A model generated the notes under the pieces. The model searched no databases and had not been told where the DNA came from. It saw nothing but the letters and a program-made list of their open reading frames with translations. The position numbers were made by a program, and so were the translations under genes. Shown here piece by piece: positions 34,001 to 42,485 of a DNA stretch of 64,000 bases. The stretch comes from Actinernus sp. WN-2022 (Eukaryota; Cnidaria; Anthozoa; Actiniaria; Actinernidae), in the NCBI GenBank assembly GCA_030867875.1, contig JAOWCC010000936.1:75115032-75179031 (forward strand). Reading direction: 5' to 3'. Each line of letters begins with the position of its first letter. Within the stretch, counting starts at the first letter, position 1.

Positions 34001-35697
34001 TAATAATGTAACCCCATCCTCAAAGCTGCAGACCTCTGACAGGTATTCAGTGTTGTTGGACAGTGCCCAGATACTCACAGATATGTTGCAGATATTTGAC
34101 ACATGTCAGTTTGGTAAGGGTGTACTATGACCAATCATTTTACAAAAATGTCCAGTTAAGATTTTCAACATTCCAAGATGCTGATCTAATTACTTTCTGT
34201 TTCTTTCCCTATGACAAGGGTTTCACAAAAAGCACTTAATTACTGACCTTACTGTCCTACTAAATTGTTGTCCTATTGATCTAACAAAGGCTCAAAGACA
34301 AAATTATCACGTTTTTATTCAGCAATCCGATTGCAAGAGTCAGTTGTCAGTGAATGAATTGATGTCCCAATTGGGGGCATCTAAAATTATCCGAGCTTCT
34401 CTTTTCTGCAGGCAGACCATAACTTCACAATTCGCTTGAGAAGTTGTTCCCCAGACTGGACAAGTGTGAAACATATTGTGAACTATTTAGTGGTTGTAGA
34501 GTCAATAGACATTGTAATTATTTTGTTTTTATTCATTTCAGTTTAATCAAAGACTTTGTTTACCGACCAAAATATAGTCAACTGTTGGTAAGTGCAGAAA
34601 TTATTAGATTTAATTGCTTTATTGGAAATATTCAATACTTTCCTTGAAGACGATGTCTTAATGCACAGTTTATTAGTCATTTTTACATATCTGTATTGAT
34701 TTTGAGCATCCCACATGTACATGAGGCTCGTCAGTTTATATAAAAATCACTCAAAATAACTGTGTTTCCCGTACTGCGAATATAAAGACCTCTCACCATT
34801 ACATATACAGCACCTTTAATATAGGACAGTGGTTCTTAATAAAACATTGGCATGTGGTTAATGTGAATTGTAAGGATTTCTCTTACAGCTGTTTAGCAGT
34901 TATATATTCCGAGGGGGTTACCTGGGGGTGTGCTGAATGAAACCCTTACCCTGTATCAGACCAATAATTGCTTTTTTTGCGACCCTTTTCCAGACTTAAT
35001 TATATTCATTTTGAAATCACTGGCGTTTCCTGTAATTTGATTTGGTTAAAAGCAGCAGTGATTTCAGCCTAAATTGCATCATTTTGTGTCTGTAATCACA
35101 TCCTGTAATCACTGTAGTCTGTAATCACATCGTAAGATTTCAAAGTGAATATAATTAAGTGCATGGTAATAGAACTGAGTGGAGTGCAATTTTGTCTGAA
35201 ATCATGCTCGTGATTACAAATTGCACTCCCGCTTCGTGGTCGTGCAATTTTGTAATCACTCGTATGATTTCAGACCAAATTGCGCTCCACCCAGTTCTAT
35301 TACCATTATAAATGTGGTAAAAAGATACTCTATTCCAGACTAAATATGGTACAACGAAATATGGAAAATTATTGATAGCCTATTCCAGACGAAAATGGAG
35401 AGATTTATATACCATGTTTCAGACCAAACAGAAAGATTTATACATGTATACCCTGTTCCAGGCTAAAATGTTTGAAAACCATATACCTGTATAGCTTATT
35501 ATATGGTGTGTGTTTGGGGAGAGTAGGGGGGTTGCTTCTTCATGTGGTACTCATTTCTAGGAAGTGGTAGTTAGCTTGAATGTTATTAATATATTTTTCC
35601 TTTTTTGTGGTAGGCCCATCCCTTCATTAAATATTATGACGTAACAGAGGTAGATGTAGCAGGGTGGTTGAAAGAATCATTTGGAGAAAATGTATAA
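13064..35697 (+). CDS. MAP2K7: MAP kinase kinase 7 (JNK kinase), complete, 12 coding exons
   Basis: Dual-specificity kinase that activates JNK in the cytosolic stress pathway. Exons: 13064-13232, 16470-16554, 17653-17719, 17881-17994, 21847-21966, 23947-24054, 26729-26780, 31398-31525, 31867-31947, 32804-32946, 34542-34587, 35614-35697. All introns are GT-AG, all phases join, and the product is 398 residues (human about 419). The N-terminus has JNK-docking-like motifs (KSLLELNISP near 40-49; RKQRPVNLSV near 52-61). The Gly loop is GCGTCGQV (123-130), with ATP Lys145. Cys198 matches the hinge cysteine typical of MKK7. The catalytic loop HRDVKPSN is 237-244. The activation segment SKAKTKSAGCAAYMAPE keeps Ser267 and Thr271, the activating phosphosites. 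The C-terminal docking-like tail ends KESFGENV. Oddities: the DFG motif reads DFS (257-259), and the Gly loop has two extra Cys (124, 131; human Ser and Trp). ATG 13064 is chosen because it heads the conserved N-terminal helix. Orthology is firm; activity is not shown. Confidence 0.95.
13233..16469 (+). other. MAP2K7 intron 1
   Basis: GT at 13233, AG before 16470. About 3.2 kb, AT-rich, with no transposon ends that I could pair. It contains a short GCGAGCGAGC double motif (about 14,325-14,352) and otherwise only chance ORFs. Confidence 0.7.
16555..17652 (+). other. MAP2K7 intron 2
   Basis: About 1.1 kb of AT-rich sequence between a GTAGTG donor and a CTGCAG acceptor. Nothing else is recognised. 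Confidence 0.7.
19682..19789. repeat. Long hairpin inside the HIRAN transposon
   Basis: The arms GGATTCCAGAGGTTAAATG... and ...CATTTAACCTATGGAATC pair over about 50 bases around a short loop near ACGGAAG. The inner stem is GGTGAGCGC/GCGCTCACC. Confidence 0.85.
20477..20848 (+). CDS. HIRAN-domain protein in a transposon
   Basis: A 123-residue ORF. After about eight residues it runs as a single HIRAN-like domain: AFSSAVHGYHIYKDIW, then GEKLIAHREMENRYDKFAV (the family's 'RE..N.YD..A' core) and VGHLPREYSRIAWYFL. A conserved-looking tail follows (EVTGKQRHCKKLCGRMEIPC). In established families (HLTF/Rad5) HIRAN binds DNA ends; here it stands alone, without helicase or nuclease. The frame is open upstream to 20408 with no ATG, so the start at 20477 is the first ATG; a spliced upstream exon is possible. 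It lies inside a TA-flanked TIR element, so it is transposon cargo rather than part of MAP2K7. The ORF is intact, which suggests recent insertion or selection. Function unknown. Confidence 0.7.
   Translation: MEHSEKFAFSSAVHGYHIYKDIWKSHIGEKLIAHREMENRYDKFAVKVLHGGETVGHLPREYSRIAWYFLARGGTITVEVTGKQRHCKKLCGRMEIPCLVTFTGSCLRKATVNRLKYLLMKKI
21300..21375 (+). repeat. Possible tRNA-like SINE head
   Basis: TGGTGTAGTTGTTAAGTC resembles a pol III A box, and GAGTCAAATCCC about 40 bases later is a poor B box. It is followed by unrelated sequence. Weakly supported. Confidence 0.3.
21428..21505 (+). repeat. GGAGAGA purine repeat
   Basis: About 75 bases of GGGAGAGAGAGGAGAGAG-type all-purine repeat in intron 4, grading into GGAAGGGAGG. 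Confidence 0.85.
22402..23815. mobile_element. 1.4-kb TIR element in MAP2K7 intron 5
   Basis: The left end GTAGTTCAAATGTGATCTC and right end (inverted) GTAGTTCAAATATGATCTC pair. Further in, AAAACTGATCAAATGACGAT (about 22,833) is matched by its inverse near 23,740. There is no coding capacity. The ends resemble those of the 18345-21696 element (both begin near GTTGTAGTT), so they may be related non-autonomous families. Confidence 0.65.
24255..24480. repeat. Block of GAGCAAACCC / CTCGAGC motifs
   Basis: Repeated variants of GGGTTTGCTC, its inverse GAGCAAACCC, and CTCGAGCGAAC occur about a dozen times. They include a hairpin at CTGGGTTTGATTTGCTTCC / AAGCAAACCCAG near 24,279-24,312. They are dispersed rather than strictly tandem. 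This probably marks the subterminal region of a DNA transposon, but I could not pair the far end with confidence. Confidence 0.55.
26024..26155 (-). repeat. 5S rRNA-derived SINE-like unit with a tRNA-like A box
   Basis: On the minus strand the 3' half of a 5S rRNA is readable: AAGTTAAGCCTGATCGGGT (A box region), then TGGATGGGTGATCGCCTGGG (box C) and AACACCTCGTGCTGTAGCC (5S 3' end). Upstream, GTTTAGCTCAGACGGTAAAGC looks like a tRNA A box. A T-rich run follows the 5S end. This is a pol III-type retroposon head or a 5S pseudogene, not a working 5S gene, because the 5' half is absent. It lies in MAP2K7 intron 6. Confidence 0.7.
26353..26465 (+). repeat. GAGGTGTGGCTTATACGT tandem repeat
   Basis: Five copies of an 18-21 base unit (GAGGTGTGGCTTATACGT, some with CAT added), ending GAGGAAATGCAG then TA. 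The same GTGTGGCTTAT core forms the ends of the TA-flanked HIRAN transposon, and a related stretch occurs at 18,040-18,135. This is probably the end of another TA-flanked element. Confidence 0.75.
27086..27333. mobile_element. TTAA-flanked foldback MITE
   Basis: The ends AGTGCTACTGAAGC / GCTTCAGTAGCACT are flanked by TTAA on both sides (27082-27085 and 27334-27337), as in piggyBac-type insertions. Almost the whole 248 bp folds back on itself (inner arms ATAGCATTTTCTGTTTGTCA and inverse). A related sequence occurs around 2,103-2,250. Confidence 0.8.
27502..28033 (+). pseudogene. LINE reverse transcriptase C-terminus, first part of a split LINE
   Basis: The frame reads LKSLRFLPLSSLEIFYFKVI, PSITYGLIIWGSC and LERMHVRAAKIIY, then ends with the family's C-terminal Trp/Leu-rich region and TAG at 28033. 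This is the thumb/C-terminal part of a non-LTR retrotransposon ORF2, 5' truncated. Its 3' UTR and (ATT)n tail are displaced to 29,881-30,235 by a second LINE inserted on the opposite strand. Confidence 0.8.
28034..29880 (-). mobile_element. CR1/L2-like LINE, 5' truncated, intact RT frame, nested
   Basis: An uninterrupted 544-codon minus-strand frame (29880 to 28246) has non-LTR RT motifs in order: [62 protein letters not shown] and NDDKTELIVLSS. A C-terminal region follows (HLRNIGKIRKYL, HWLPVSQRIIFKVLLL). The endonuclease is missing through 5' truncation. The 3' end is a short UTR and a TAA-type repeat tail at about 28,034-28,052. The intact frame and the nested position show it is the younger of the two LINEs. 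ATGTT beside both junctions (about 28,028 and 29,884) may be the target duplication. It lies in MAP2K7 intron 7, antisense to the gene. Confidence 0.9.
29881..30235 (+). mobile_element. 3' UTR and tail of the split LINE
   Basis: Continues the + strand LINE interrupted at 28033. It contains TTAGTCA/ACTAGTTAG-type repeats and GCTGCAGTATCGCCAATACC, and ends in (ATT)6 at about 30,213-30,232. A second copy lies in inverse orientation at 62,707-62,975, which confirms it as a repeat family tail. Confidence 0.85.
31526..31866 (+). other. MAP2K7 intron 8
   Basis: 341 bases between GTAAGT and TTAG. It includes an imperfect inverted repeat around ATTGCAGGCATATCTGCAAT (about 31,575) and its inverse near 31,720-31,745 (CTGCAATAAATGCCGGCAT), probably a small foldback element. 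Confidence 0.5.
31948..32803 (+). other. MAP2K7 intron 9
   Basis: AT-rich, GTAAGT to TTAG, with an ACATGTACATGTACATAC run (about 32,248-32,266). No element ends are recognised. Confidence 0.6.
32958..33325. mobile_element. TTAA-flanked element with internal tandem duplication
   Basis: The ends AGGGGCTATGTCATGGTG and (inverted) AGGTGCTGTATCATGGCC are flanked by TTAA (32954-32957 and 33326-33329). The left 160 bases are two tandem copies of about 80 bp (each with ACATGTATGGAGTC and GTGGCTGTTAATTGGCTAC). It starts only 11 bases inside MAP2K7 intron 10. A 5'-truncated relative lies at 34,612-34,818. Confidence 0.75.
34612..34818. repeat. Partial copy of the 32958-33325 family
   Basis: Shares TTTCCTTGAAGAC, CACAGTTT..TTAGTCA, CATCCCACATGTAC and ATACAGCACCTTTAA with the right half of the element at 32,958-33,325. 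The left half is missing. Confidence 0.7.
34995..35305. mobile_element. Two adjacent foldback repeats in intron 11
   Basis: The first hairpin (34995-35159) has arms CTTAATTATATTCATTTTGA / AAGTGAATATAATTAAG. The second (35164-35305) has arms TGGTAATAGAACTGAGTGGA / CCACCCAGTTCTATTACCA with an inner pair around TCTGAAATCAT. Both are non-coding and MITE-like. Confidence 0.7.
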
Positions 35698-35768
35698 TAG
35701 ATCTCTAGTATATATATTAATGATAACCCTCTAGAGTTTGATGCTTTTCAAACTTCAGTAATGTGGAT

Positions 35769-35774
35769 AATAAA
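35769..35774 (+). terminator. Polyadenylation signal of MAP2K7
   Basis: AATAAA 72 bases after the TAA stop codon, in AT-rich sequence. This is a likely 3' end for the MAP2K7 mRNA. Confidence 0.6.
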
Positions 35775-35866
35775 ATTATTTTGCACTGTTTTGATAATCA
35801 CTGATTTAAAACTTAATACAACACTGCTCAGACTGAGTTTTTTTATGAACCTGGACAGCCATGGGC

Positions 35867-36255
35867 TAGCCTGCTATGCAGACATTTTTTCACTCATAAA
35901 TTCGAAGAAAAAAGTAATGTCTGCTTACCCGAGTGCTTAATTAGTTTCCAGTATGCACACCTCGTTGTGTTATGGACCAATCAGATTTTACCTTCCATAT
36001 CCTGGAAAGTGATGTAATGTTACATTTAAAAGGAATTCAGACAATACATTTTGCCATTGACCAATCATAGGAGAGTGTTCACTGGCATGCCAATTCACTA
36101 AAATTCTAACAACTGCTTTGATTTGGCAGAAAAATAAAACAAATGTGCTGACGTCATGCTTGCATATTGGAAACTAATTAAGTGCTCGGGTAAGCAGACG
36201 TTACTTTTTTCTTTGAGTTTATGAGAGTGAAAAAACATGTCTGCATAGCAGGCTA
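35867..36255. mobile_element. Foldback MITE with TAGCCTGCTATGCAGACA ends
   Basis: The left end TAGCCTGCTATGCAGACA and its inverse at the right continue as long inverted arms (TTTTTTCACTCATAAA; TCTGCTTACCCGAGTGCTTA; AATTAGTTTCCA) over about 105 bases each. The spacer is about 180 bp. No coding. It lies 170 bases after the MAP2K7 stop. Confidence 0.85.
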
Positions 36256-36499
36256 CCAGGCTACCATATCCAAAGGATAAGTGCTTCAAGATTTACTAGC
36301 CAATTTTAGACTACTTACAGTCCTATCTTTGTTGAAGGATCGGAGTAAAATCAAAGCTGCATTAGGATTGGCCATTACAGGACTGGGGCCAAGCACAAGG
36401 GCGATCATTCACTCCTTGGTTAATAAATAATAATATAAACTCTGAATATCCAACGGGACCTGAAACAACCATTTGGGATGATCAAAGCCAGGACCCAGT

Positions 36500-36742
36500 T
36501 AATCCACAGATTGAATTGTAGACTTTCTCAAAGTCCTTCTATGCAAGTCTAATTGAATTGGAATGTAGTGTGTTGGTTTTTGTGGAGGGAGGAAAACCAG
36601 AGGACCCAGAGAAAAACCCTCGGAGCAAGGGCGAGATACCAGCAAACTCAACTCACATATGGTACTGCATCCAGGAATCAAACCTGGGCCACAGAGGTGA
36701 GAGGCAAAGTGCTTAACCACTGCGCCACCTGGCTCCCTCACG
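36500..36742 (-). mobile_element. tRNA-derived SINE
   Basis: On the minus strand it begins GTGAGGGAGCCAGGTGGCGC, giving an A box (TGGCGCAGTGGTTAAGC). About 40 bases on is a B box (GGTTTGATTCC), with normal tRNA-like spacing. A non-tRNA body follows to about 36,500. No anticodon stem can be trusted, so it is a SINE rather than a tRNA gene. Confidence 0.75.
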
Positions 36743-37677
36743 CTTGGTCCTAGCCCCTTAATACAGAGCCATCATATTAAGCTCTGATTTTACTCCTATT
36801 TTTTTGTCAAAGAAACTAAAAAATCTAAGGTAATTTTTTGAGTCGTGGACTGTGGACTCCTGCTAGCTGTTGAATGATATAAGACCCTTGAAAGTGGTTT
36901 ATGGTTTTATCCACCATTGTTGATGTTGTAGAAGTGTATTTTTAAACTAGAATCGAATATAAATATGGTAATAGAGCAATGGAGATATTGCAGGTAATTT
37001 GGAAATTCTTTAAAACTCATTGGATACAAAAACTAAAAATATGGCTCAGAGAGAGTATTAAAATGACCAACGAATAACATGCTGAAGAGAGCATATTAAA
37101 ATGATAAACTGCAAAGTTTTGAGCAGATATTTTAGATACTGACAAAATTACGAGCTAACAAAGTTAAACAAATCTACAGAGAAATGTAAATTTCTCTATA
37201 CATATTTTTATCTTTGCAAGTTTATAACTTCGTAAGGAAAAAAGATATCCCCAAAAATTTGGTAATCTTGCTTATTTTGGTGTGCTCTTTCAAACCATTA
37301 TATTAGTTTTTACCTTTGTTGAGTTTTCAATTACTGCAAGATTCCCATTAGCACTTTGGGCTCTTATCCTGCTGTTTTTACCCCAAAATAATATTTTTCC
37401 TGTTGGAGTAAAAAAATCAAAATATTAAGACCTATAGACCAAATCCAAATATTGTGATTTTTAATTTCACTTACCAAAAGTCTACCTATAAAAACTGCCC
37501 CTGCCATCTAAGATACGTGTATCACTTTGAAATCAATAGTTTTGGAAAGTTTGGATGATATTGCAAGAAAGGCTTCAAAAGTGCTATGAGCCCTAGCCGT
37601 AAGTCATTTATTTGGGCGCAGTAAAGTGTCGTAAATCTTGTTCAACCATTTTTGAGTAATTTATGGTCGTAGTATAC

Positions 37678-37787
37678 GCCATTTTGACGATGTTGCGTAC
37701 GCATTGAAAACAAAAGCATGTGGCCCGCCAAGACTCAATGTTGCATGTATATTGTTCTCAATGCGCGCGCAACATCGTCAAAATGGC
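37678..37787. repeat. 110-bp foldback repeat
   Basis: The arms GCCATTTTGACGATGTTGCG / CGCAACATCGTCAAAATGGC are exact inverses. An inner pair is formed by GCATTGAAAACAA and TTGTTCTCAATGC. Confidence 0.85.
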
Positions 37788-38144
37788 CTATTGCTATAAA
37801 AAGCATTGTAAATCCTTGAAATGACGTCATTTAAGGGACGTTATGCTAATAGTTGAAAATGTATTGAGTTTTCTTCATTTATACAGTTGTATTTTGAGTG
37901 TCAGACATTTGATACTTATAATCTTAGAGAATGACCGTTTAATAAGAAGAGCTGACACAAAAACACAGCAAAAGGAACTATAATTAGGTTATCCCTTAAA
38001 TGACGTCATTGACATTTGATTCCAGTTTGACTGTTGAATCAAAGATAATTGGCTAGTATAGGGCTTATAGGCGCTTTAAAGATAATGCAGCTCACAATTT
38101 GTGACTTTTGTATAAGAATAGGCAGTCATGAATGGGCATTAAGC

Positions 38145-38545
38145 CTGGTTTTCACTAGCGACGGAAGCAGAAGCGGAAGCAGAAGCGTAAGGAGCCTTCC
38201 GTTCTAGTGAAAATCAAGAAACGGAGACGTAAGCGGAAGCGTAAGCTCGACGGAAGCATAAGCGGAAGGAACGGGAGGTTTCCTTCTTCTTACGTCTCCG
38301 CTTCTGCTTCCGTCGCTTCCGTTCCAGTGAAAACTAGTCAAACGTAAGCAGAAGCGGAAGCAGATGAATTTAGGCAATCAGAATACTCATTCCCAGGCAC
38401 TTAGCAATGTAAATATAGCATGCAAGCGAGGTTTTCGCTTCTGAACGAGGCTTATGCTTATGCTTCCGTCGTGTTCATTTTCACTAGAACATTAGTTTCT
38501 TATGCTTACGCTTCCGTTTCTGCTTCCGTCGCTAGTGAAAACCAG
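38145..38545. mobile_element. GAAGCG hexamer-rich MITE
   Basis: The ends CTGGTTTTCACTAGCGACGG / CCGTCGCTAGTGAAAACCAG are exact inverses. The interior is made largely of AAGCGGAAGCAGAAGCG-type hexamers on the left and their complements (GCTTCTGCTTCCG) on the right. Internal copies of TTTCACTAG and CTAGTGAAAA occur near 38,205, 38,325 and 38,478. Non-coding. Confidence 0.85.
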
Positions 38546-38659
38546 TCTTTACTTGCCTCGTTTTGGTGTTTTACACGTATTTTAAACCTTAATAAATTCA
38601 CAATGGTTCATTATTTCATCTCCAAACTTATAAACCTTACTGGCATGGCAGTTCCCAAA

Positions 38660-38790
38660 AGTTGGCCTTTTTGCAGGAATGCAATCACGTGGTTTTACTG
38701 GATGGCAAAAAAAGTCCGACTTCATCGTACTTGTACGAGACGGTAGTGCTATTAGCCAAGCCTGTTTGTAAATGCTATTTTCCACGTAAA
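38660..38790. repeat. Dispersed repeat shared with 45,430-45,590
   Basis: Both copies share GCAATCAYGTGGTT.TACTGG, CTTGTACGAGA and GCCTGTTTGTAAATGCTATTTTCCAC-like sequence (here ending near 38,789). Function unknown. Confidence 0.7.
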
Positions 38791-39654
38791 AGCGATCCGT
38801 TGTGAAACTGCGTTTTGAAGTTTGTTTGCCATCCATTGAAGCCTTTCCCATGGGATCACGAACTCGATTCATTGTTTGCTGCAAACGGCCTATTGTTATC
38901 AGTATTAGAGCCAAGTTTTCCAGATGTGCATGTCAGAACCAAAAAAACAACTGACTTATTTGGCCCTTTTATTATGAGGTTACTTCTCGTGAAAGAGGAA
39001 AATTAATGTGGACAAGCCATATAAACATGTTGCAATGAACTAAGTTAAATTATAACAAAATAGCTAACATGGTACTGGAAACTCTTGCCCAATATCTACA
39101 GCAGTTAAGAGTCTGCCAGAGTCTGAGATTAATGGTACTTAACTTCATATATCAAAACTGATAGATATCTGGAAATAAGTCTAATGAAAACAATGGAACT
39201 GCTTACTACAGGGCTCGATGGTTCGAAGCAACGGTAAGCTATCCGGAATGAAATCTGTAACCCTAGGTTAACCTGTACAATTACATATTTAGGGGGTTTA
39301 TTGGTGTTAGAGATCACCACATGACGTAAAACAAAGAAAACTGTTGTCTTCTAAACTAAAACAATACCCTGAAATACAAAGAACCCTAACCCCAGAAACA
39401 ATGAATCTGCTACACCAATAACTTTTTTCCTAGGGATAAAGTTAACCTTGCTTCAAATAACCGGGCCCTGTTATTATTTGTCTAGTAACTATTCCAGGAT
39501 TAAGTGTCATTTTGCTAAGAGTTCCTAAGGAAAGGAAATGCCCAACAGATAACGTGTTCCCAAAGACAGGAATCGCTCAGTAGACCGCTAAGTTCAAATC
39601 CATCTCAAAAACAAGTTCCTGTGTAAAGTGACGAGATTTTACGGCTAGAGTTCC

Positions 39655-40365
39655 AAGGTTAATAATAATCAATACTATTTATTACTTATATTGCGCATTT
39701 ACTATAAAAATACTCAAATGCGCATTACAGTCCTTACATTCATCATATAAATATGACTAATCGAAGTCTATAGTAATAATAATAACATACGTTTTAGGAG
39801 CATTATACAGCGCTCAATGCTCTTACAATATCGATGATAGTAATAAACTAAAAATAATAAAAACAACCTGCCTACACGTGTTCTAGTAATATCGAGCAAG
39901 CTATTTAAAAAGAAGTCTTTTAACTTGGATTTAAATACATTAACAGTGTCGGCACTCCTGATGCTAGATGGAAGAGAGTTCCAAAGTCTTGGAGCGCAGA
40001 TCGAGAATGCTCTATGACCGTAAGACAGTATTTGACTTTGGTATGGACAACAAGTTATAACTAGAGGAGCTTAAAGTACGGGCTGGCTTATATCTCTGTA
40101 GCAGATCAGAAATATAATCCGGGGCCAGACTATGGAGAGCTTTATACGTAATTAATAGAACCTTAAAACTAATTATTGATCTAACTGGAAACCAGTGGAG
40201 TCGACGGAGTACAGGGGTGATATGTTCTGATTTCTTTATTTTAGTGACTAGCCGAGCGGCAGTGTTCTGTAAGCGCTGTAGCTTAGCTATTTCAGAGTCC
40301 GGTAGCCCAAACAGAATACTGTTGTAACAGTCCAGACGGGAAGTAATAAAAGCGTGCACCAACTT
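39655..40365 (-). pseudogene. LINE 3' fragment (RT C-terminus)
   Basis: The minus-strand frame 40362-40012 reads [33 protein letters not shown] and [14 protein letters not shown], the C-terminal region of a CR1/L2-like ORF2. The frame breaks near 40,020, and a repeat-rich 3' UTR continues to about 39,655. It is 5' truncated at about 40,365. Confidence 0.8.
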
Positions 40366-40430
40366 CTCTCAGTCTCCTTGACACAGGTAAACTGAAGAGA
40401 ACAAAGTATACAGAAGAAAATGCGTGGTTT

Positions 40431-41238
40431 CAGGAGCCCATTACCCGGAGCGTCTCCCATACTAGGTATGTGTCACAGCGTTTACTCGCTTCGTGTTAAA
40501 TATATAATTATTTTGTGGGAGTGATCGTGCCTCCTCGCACCTAATATTGGGAACCAATCAAATTCGACCCTGAACAAAGCACAACTGACGTCATGCTGTA
40601 GTTGTTCAGCTAGCTTTCACATTAGGGACACCGCAAATTCCCGAGCAAGCCGAATTTGCACAGGAAAAAAAATCGAGCAAACCAAAATCACCCAGAAAAA
40701 TTATCGAGCAAGGGCGAAACTTTGTTCATTAACTGAAACGTACTTGTCACTGTAAAATGTAATGTTTAGTCTCCAGAAGGAAGATGAAAAACATTTTCTC
40801 ACCAATTGTGGATTTTACAAAGACCTAAAAAGGCAATTGACTAAAGATCTGAGAGAACAGAACAACCTCAAATTTCAACACCTAACTGCTGACAACAATT
40901 TAGGCTACTAATAAATCCACCAAGAAAATTAATGAAAACTATTTCGAAATATATGTATGATTGCTTCCAAAAGAGAAAAAAGGCACTGCCTTGGATAGCT
41001 AGCCGCTTTTTGTTTTTATTCAGTCTATTAATATTATTGGACTCCCACTCGTGTAAAAGGCTTTTTACAAAGTGCCAATAAATAACCGCTGTCTGTCTGT
41101 CTATAATGGTGGAAAGGGAAGAATTCAACGCTTTGCAGTATTCAGTTCGCGGGGAAATCATTCTCAATATAGCACGAAGCGAGTAAACGCTGTGATTCCT
41201 ATATACTACAGGTGGACACTCCGGGTAATGGGCTCCTG
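40431..41238. mobile_element. 808-bp TIR element with 7-bp target duplication
   Basis: The left end CAGGAGCCCATTACCCGGAG and right end (inverted) CAGGAGCCCATTACCCGGAG match. A second matched block is CACAGCGTTTACTCGCTTCG. GTGGTTT flanks both ends (40424-40430 and 41239-41245). CAGG..CCTG ends and a 7-8 bp duplication suggest hAT, non-autonomous. The long ORF inside it (40868-41308) looks like chance. Confidence 0.8.
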
Positions 41239-41642
41239 GTGGTTTGGATCGGCCATAACCTGTTATCAAAGCCTGTTTTTTAAAACATCCACCCTTGAAG
41301 TGCGACACATTCTCAGCTGAAGTGCTTGATTATTTGTTGAGCAATTTCCAGTTCTTATTAACAAGGGTACATTGATTTACTAACTTGTAAACTACTGATT
41401 ATGAGTAGTACATTTTCAATTGTAATCATAGAATGGGAAAGATCTCTTACTTAGAAAATCCTCGGTTGTTATCTTACAGATCCTATCGTAAATTTCTCTT
41501 GAATAACCATCTGCTATTATTTTAAAATAACCGCGTTATTTGAAAAGCAATTATTGTAGATATTTTATTTCGTTTAATGAAAGTGAATAAAAGAATAACG
41601 ATTTTGTTCAACTGGATTTATCGTGTTTGTATTGCCAGACCG

Positions 41643-41671
41643 TGGTGGGGGTGGGGGTGGGGGTGGGGGTC
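41643..41671 (+). repeat. GGTGGGGG repeat, G-quadruplex candidate
   Basis: Four to five runs of G4-G5 separated by single T, followed by TCAG. This matches the classic G-quadruplex rule (four G-runs, loops of one base) on the + strand. Confidence 0.8.
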
Positions 41672-41914
41672 AGTTTCCTCTAGAAAATAGTGTACGGGGG
41701 TACCTGTGTATATAATGTTGAGGTCTGGAGGGGCCACTGGTTCACGGTGTTGAAAAGCGATCCCTTGATGTATCTCCGTATTTTTTTTCTTTGTTTTCTC
41801 ATGTTATGTAGGGTAAAATTACCGAAATTTCGTGAGAGGCCAGTTGTCATCGCAAAGTAGGTGATCTATAATGGATGGCTGAATTTGTTCTTATATATTT
41901 GTTCCAGATATCGC

Positions 41915-42485
41915 TCTAGCCTAGCTATCTTAGACTTTATTGAAGTGGGTGATGAGAAGATACAGCCTACATCATCTGCACGCAATGTCGGAGTTACGTT
42001 TGACTAGCCTGCGTCGCATCCGAACTGAACCTCGGACTTAACCGGGGTTCAGTTCGGATGCGACGCAGGCTACATTTGACCAGTATCTGAACTCAGAGGA
42101 ACATATTAAGAAAATATGTAAAGTCTCTCAATATCACTGGGGGAATATTAGCAAAATTAGGAAATACTTGAGTGAAGAAACTACAGAAATTCTAGTACAT
42201 GCATGTGTTAGTTCTATAAATTAGACCTGTATGCGCTTTTATATGGCCTCCCTAAGGGCTTGCTAAATAGATTACAATTACTACAAAACACTGCTGCACG
42301 TATCGTAACGCATACTAGGAAGTATGATCACATTACCTGTTTTAATTAAGCTACATTGGTTACCTGTACAATTTCGAATACTTTTTAAAGTCTTACTGCT
42401 AGTATATAAGGGCCTTAATGGCTTAGCGCCTAGCTATATCCCAGAGTTTCTCAGTTATCGCACATATATACCAGTATTTTAGCAC
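41915..42485 (+). pseudogene. LINE RT C-terminal fragment
   Basis: Broken + strand frames read NVGVTFD, then QYLNSEEHIKKICK, then ISKIRKYLSEETTEILVHA and a degenerate NTAARIVT...LIKLHWLPVQ region. This is the C-terminal third of a CR1/L2-like ORF2 with several frameshifts. A 67-bp foldback element is inserted at 42,005. Confidence 0.8.
42005..42071. mobile_element. 67-bp foldback insertion with 9-bp target duplication
   Basis: AGCCTGCGTCGCATCCGAAC and its inverse form the arms. The flanks are ACGTTTGAC (41996-42004) and ACATTTGAC (42072-42080), a 9-bp duplication with one mismatch. It interrupts the LINE coding sequence exactly there. Confidence 0.8.

Noticed and set aside
36600..36742. tRNA gene on the minus strand
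   Set aside because: A and B boxes are present, but the sequence does not form an acceptor stem and continues into a repeat body, so it is called a SINE.
38582..38914. 110-codon minus-strand ORF next to the GAAGCG MITE
   Set aside because: Part of it is a dispersed repeat also found at 45.4 kb, and the remainder has no recognisable domain. I could not support a gene.
40868..41308. 146-codon minus-strand ORF
   Set aside because: It spans the end of a TIR element and its target site, has no protein-like conservation signal, and is best explained as chance.
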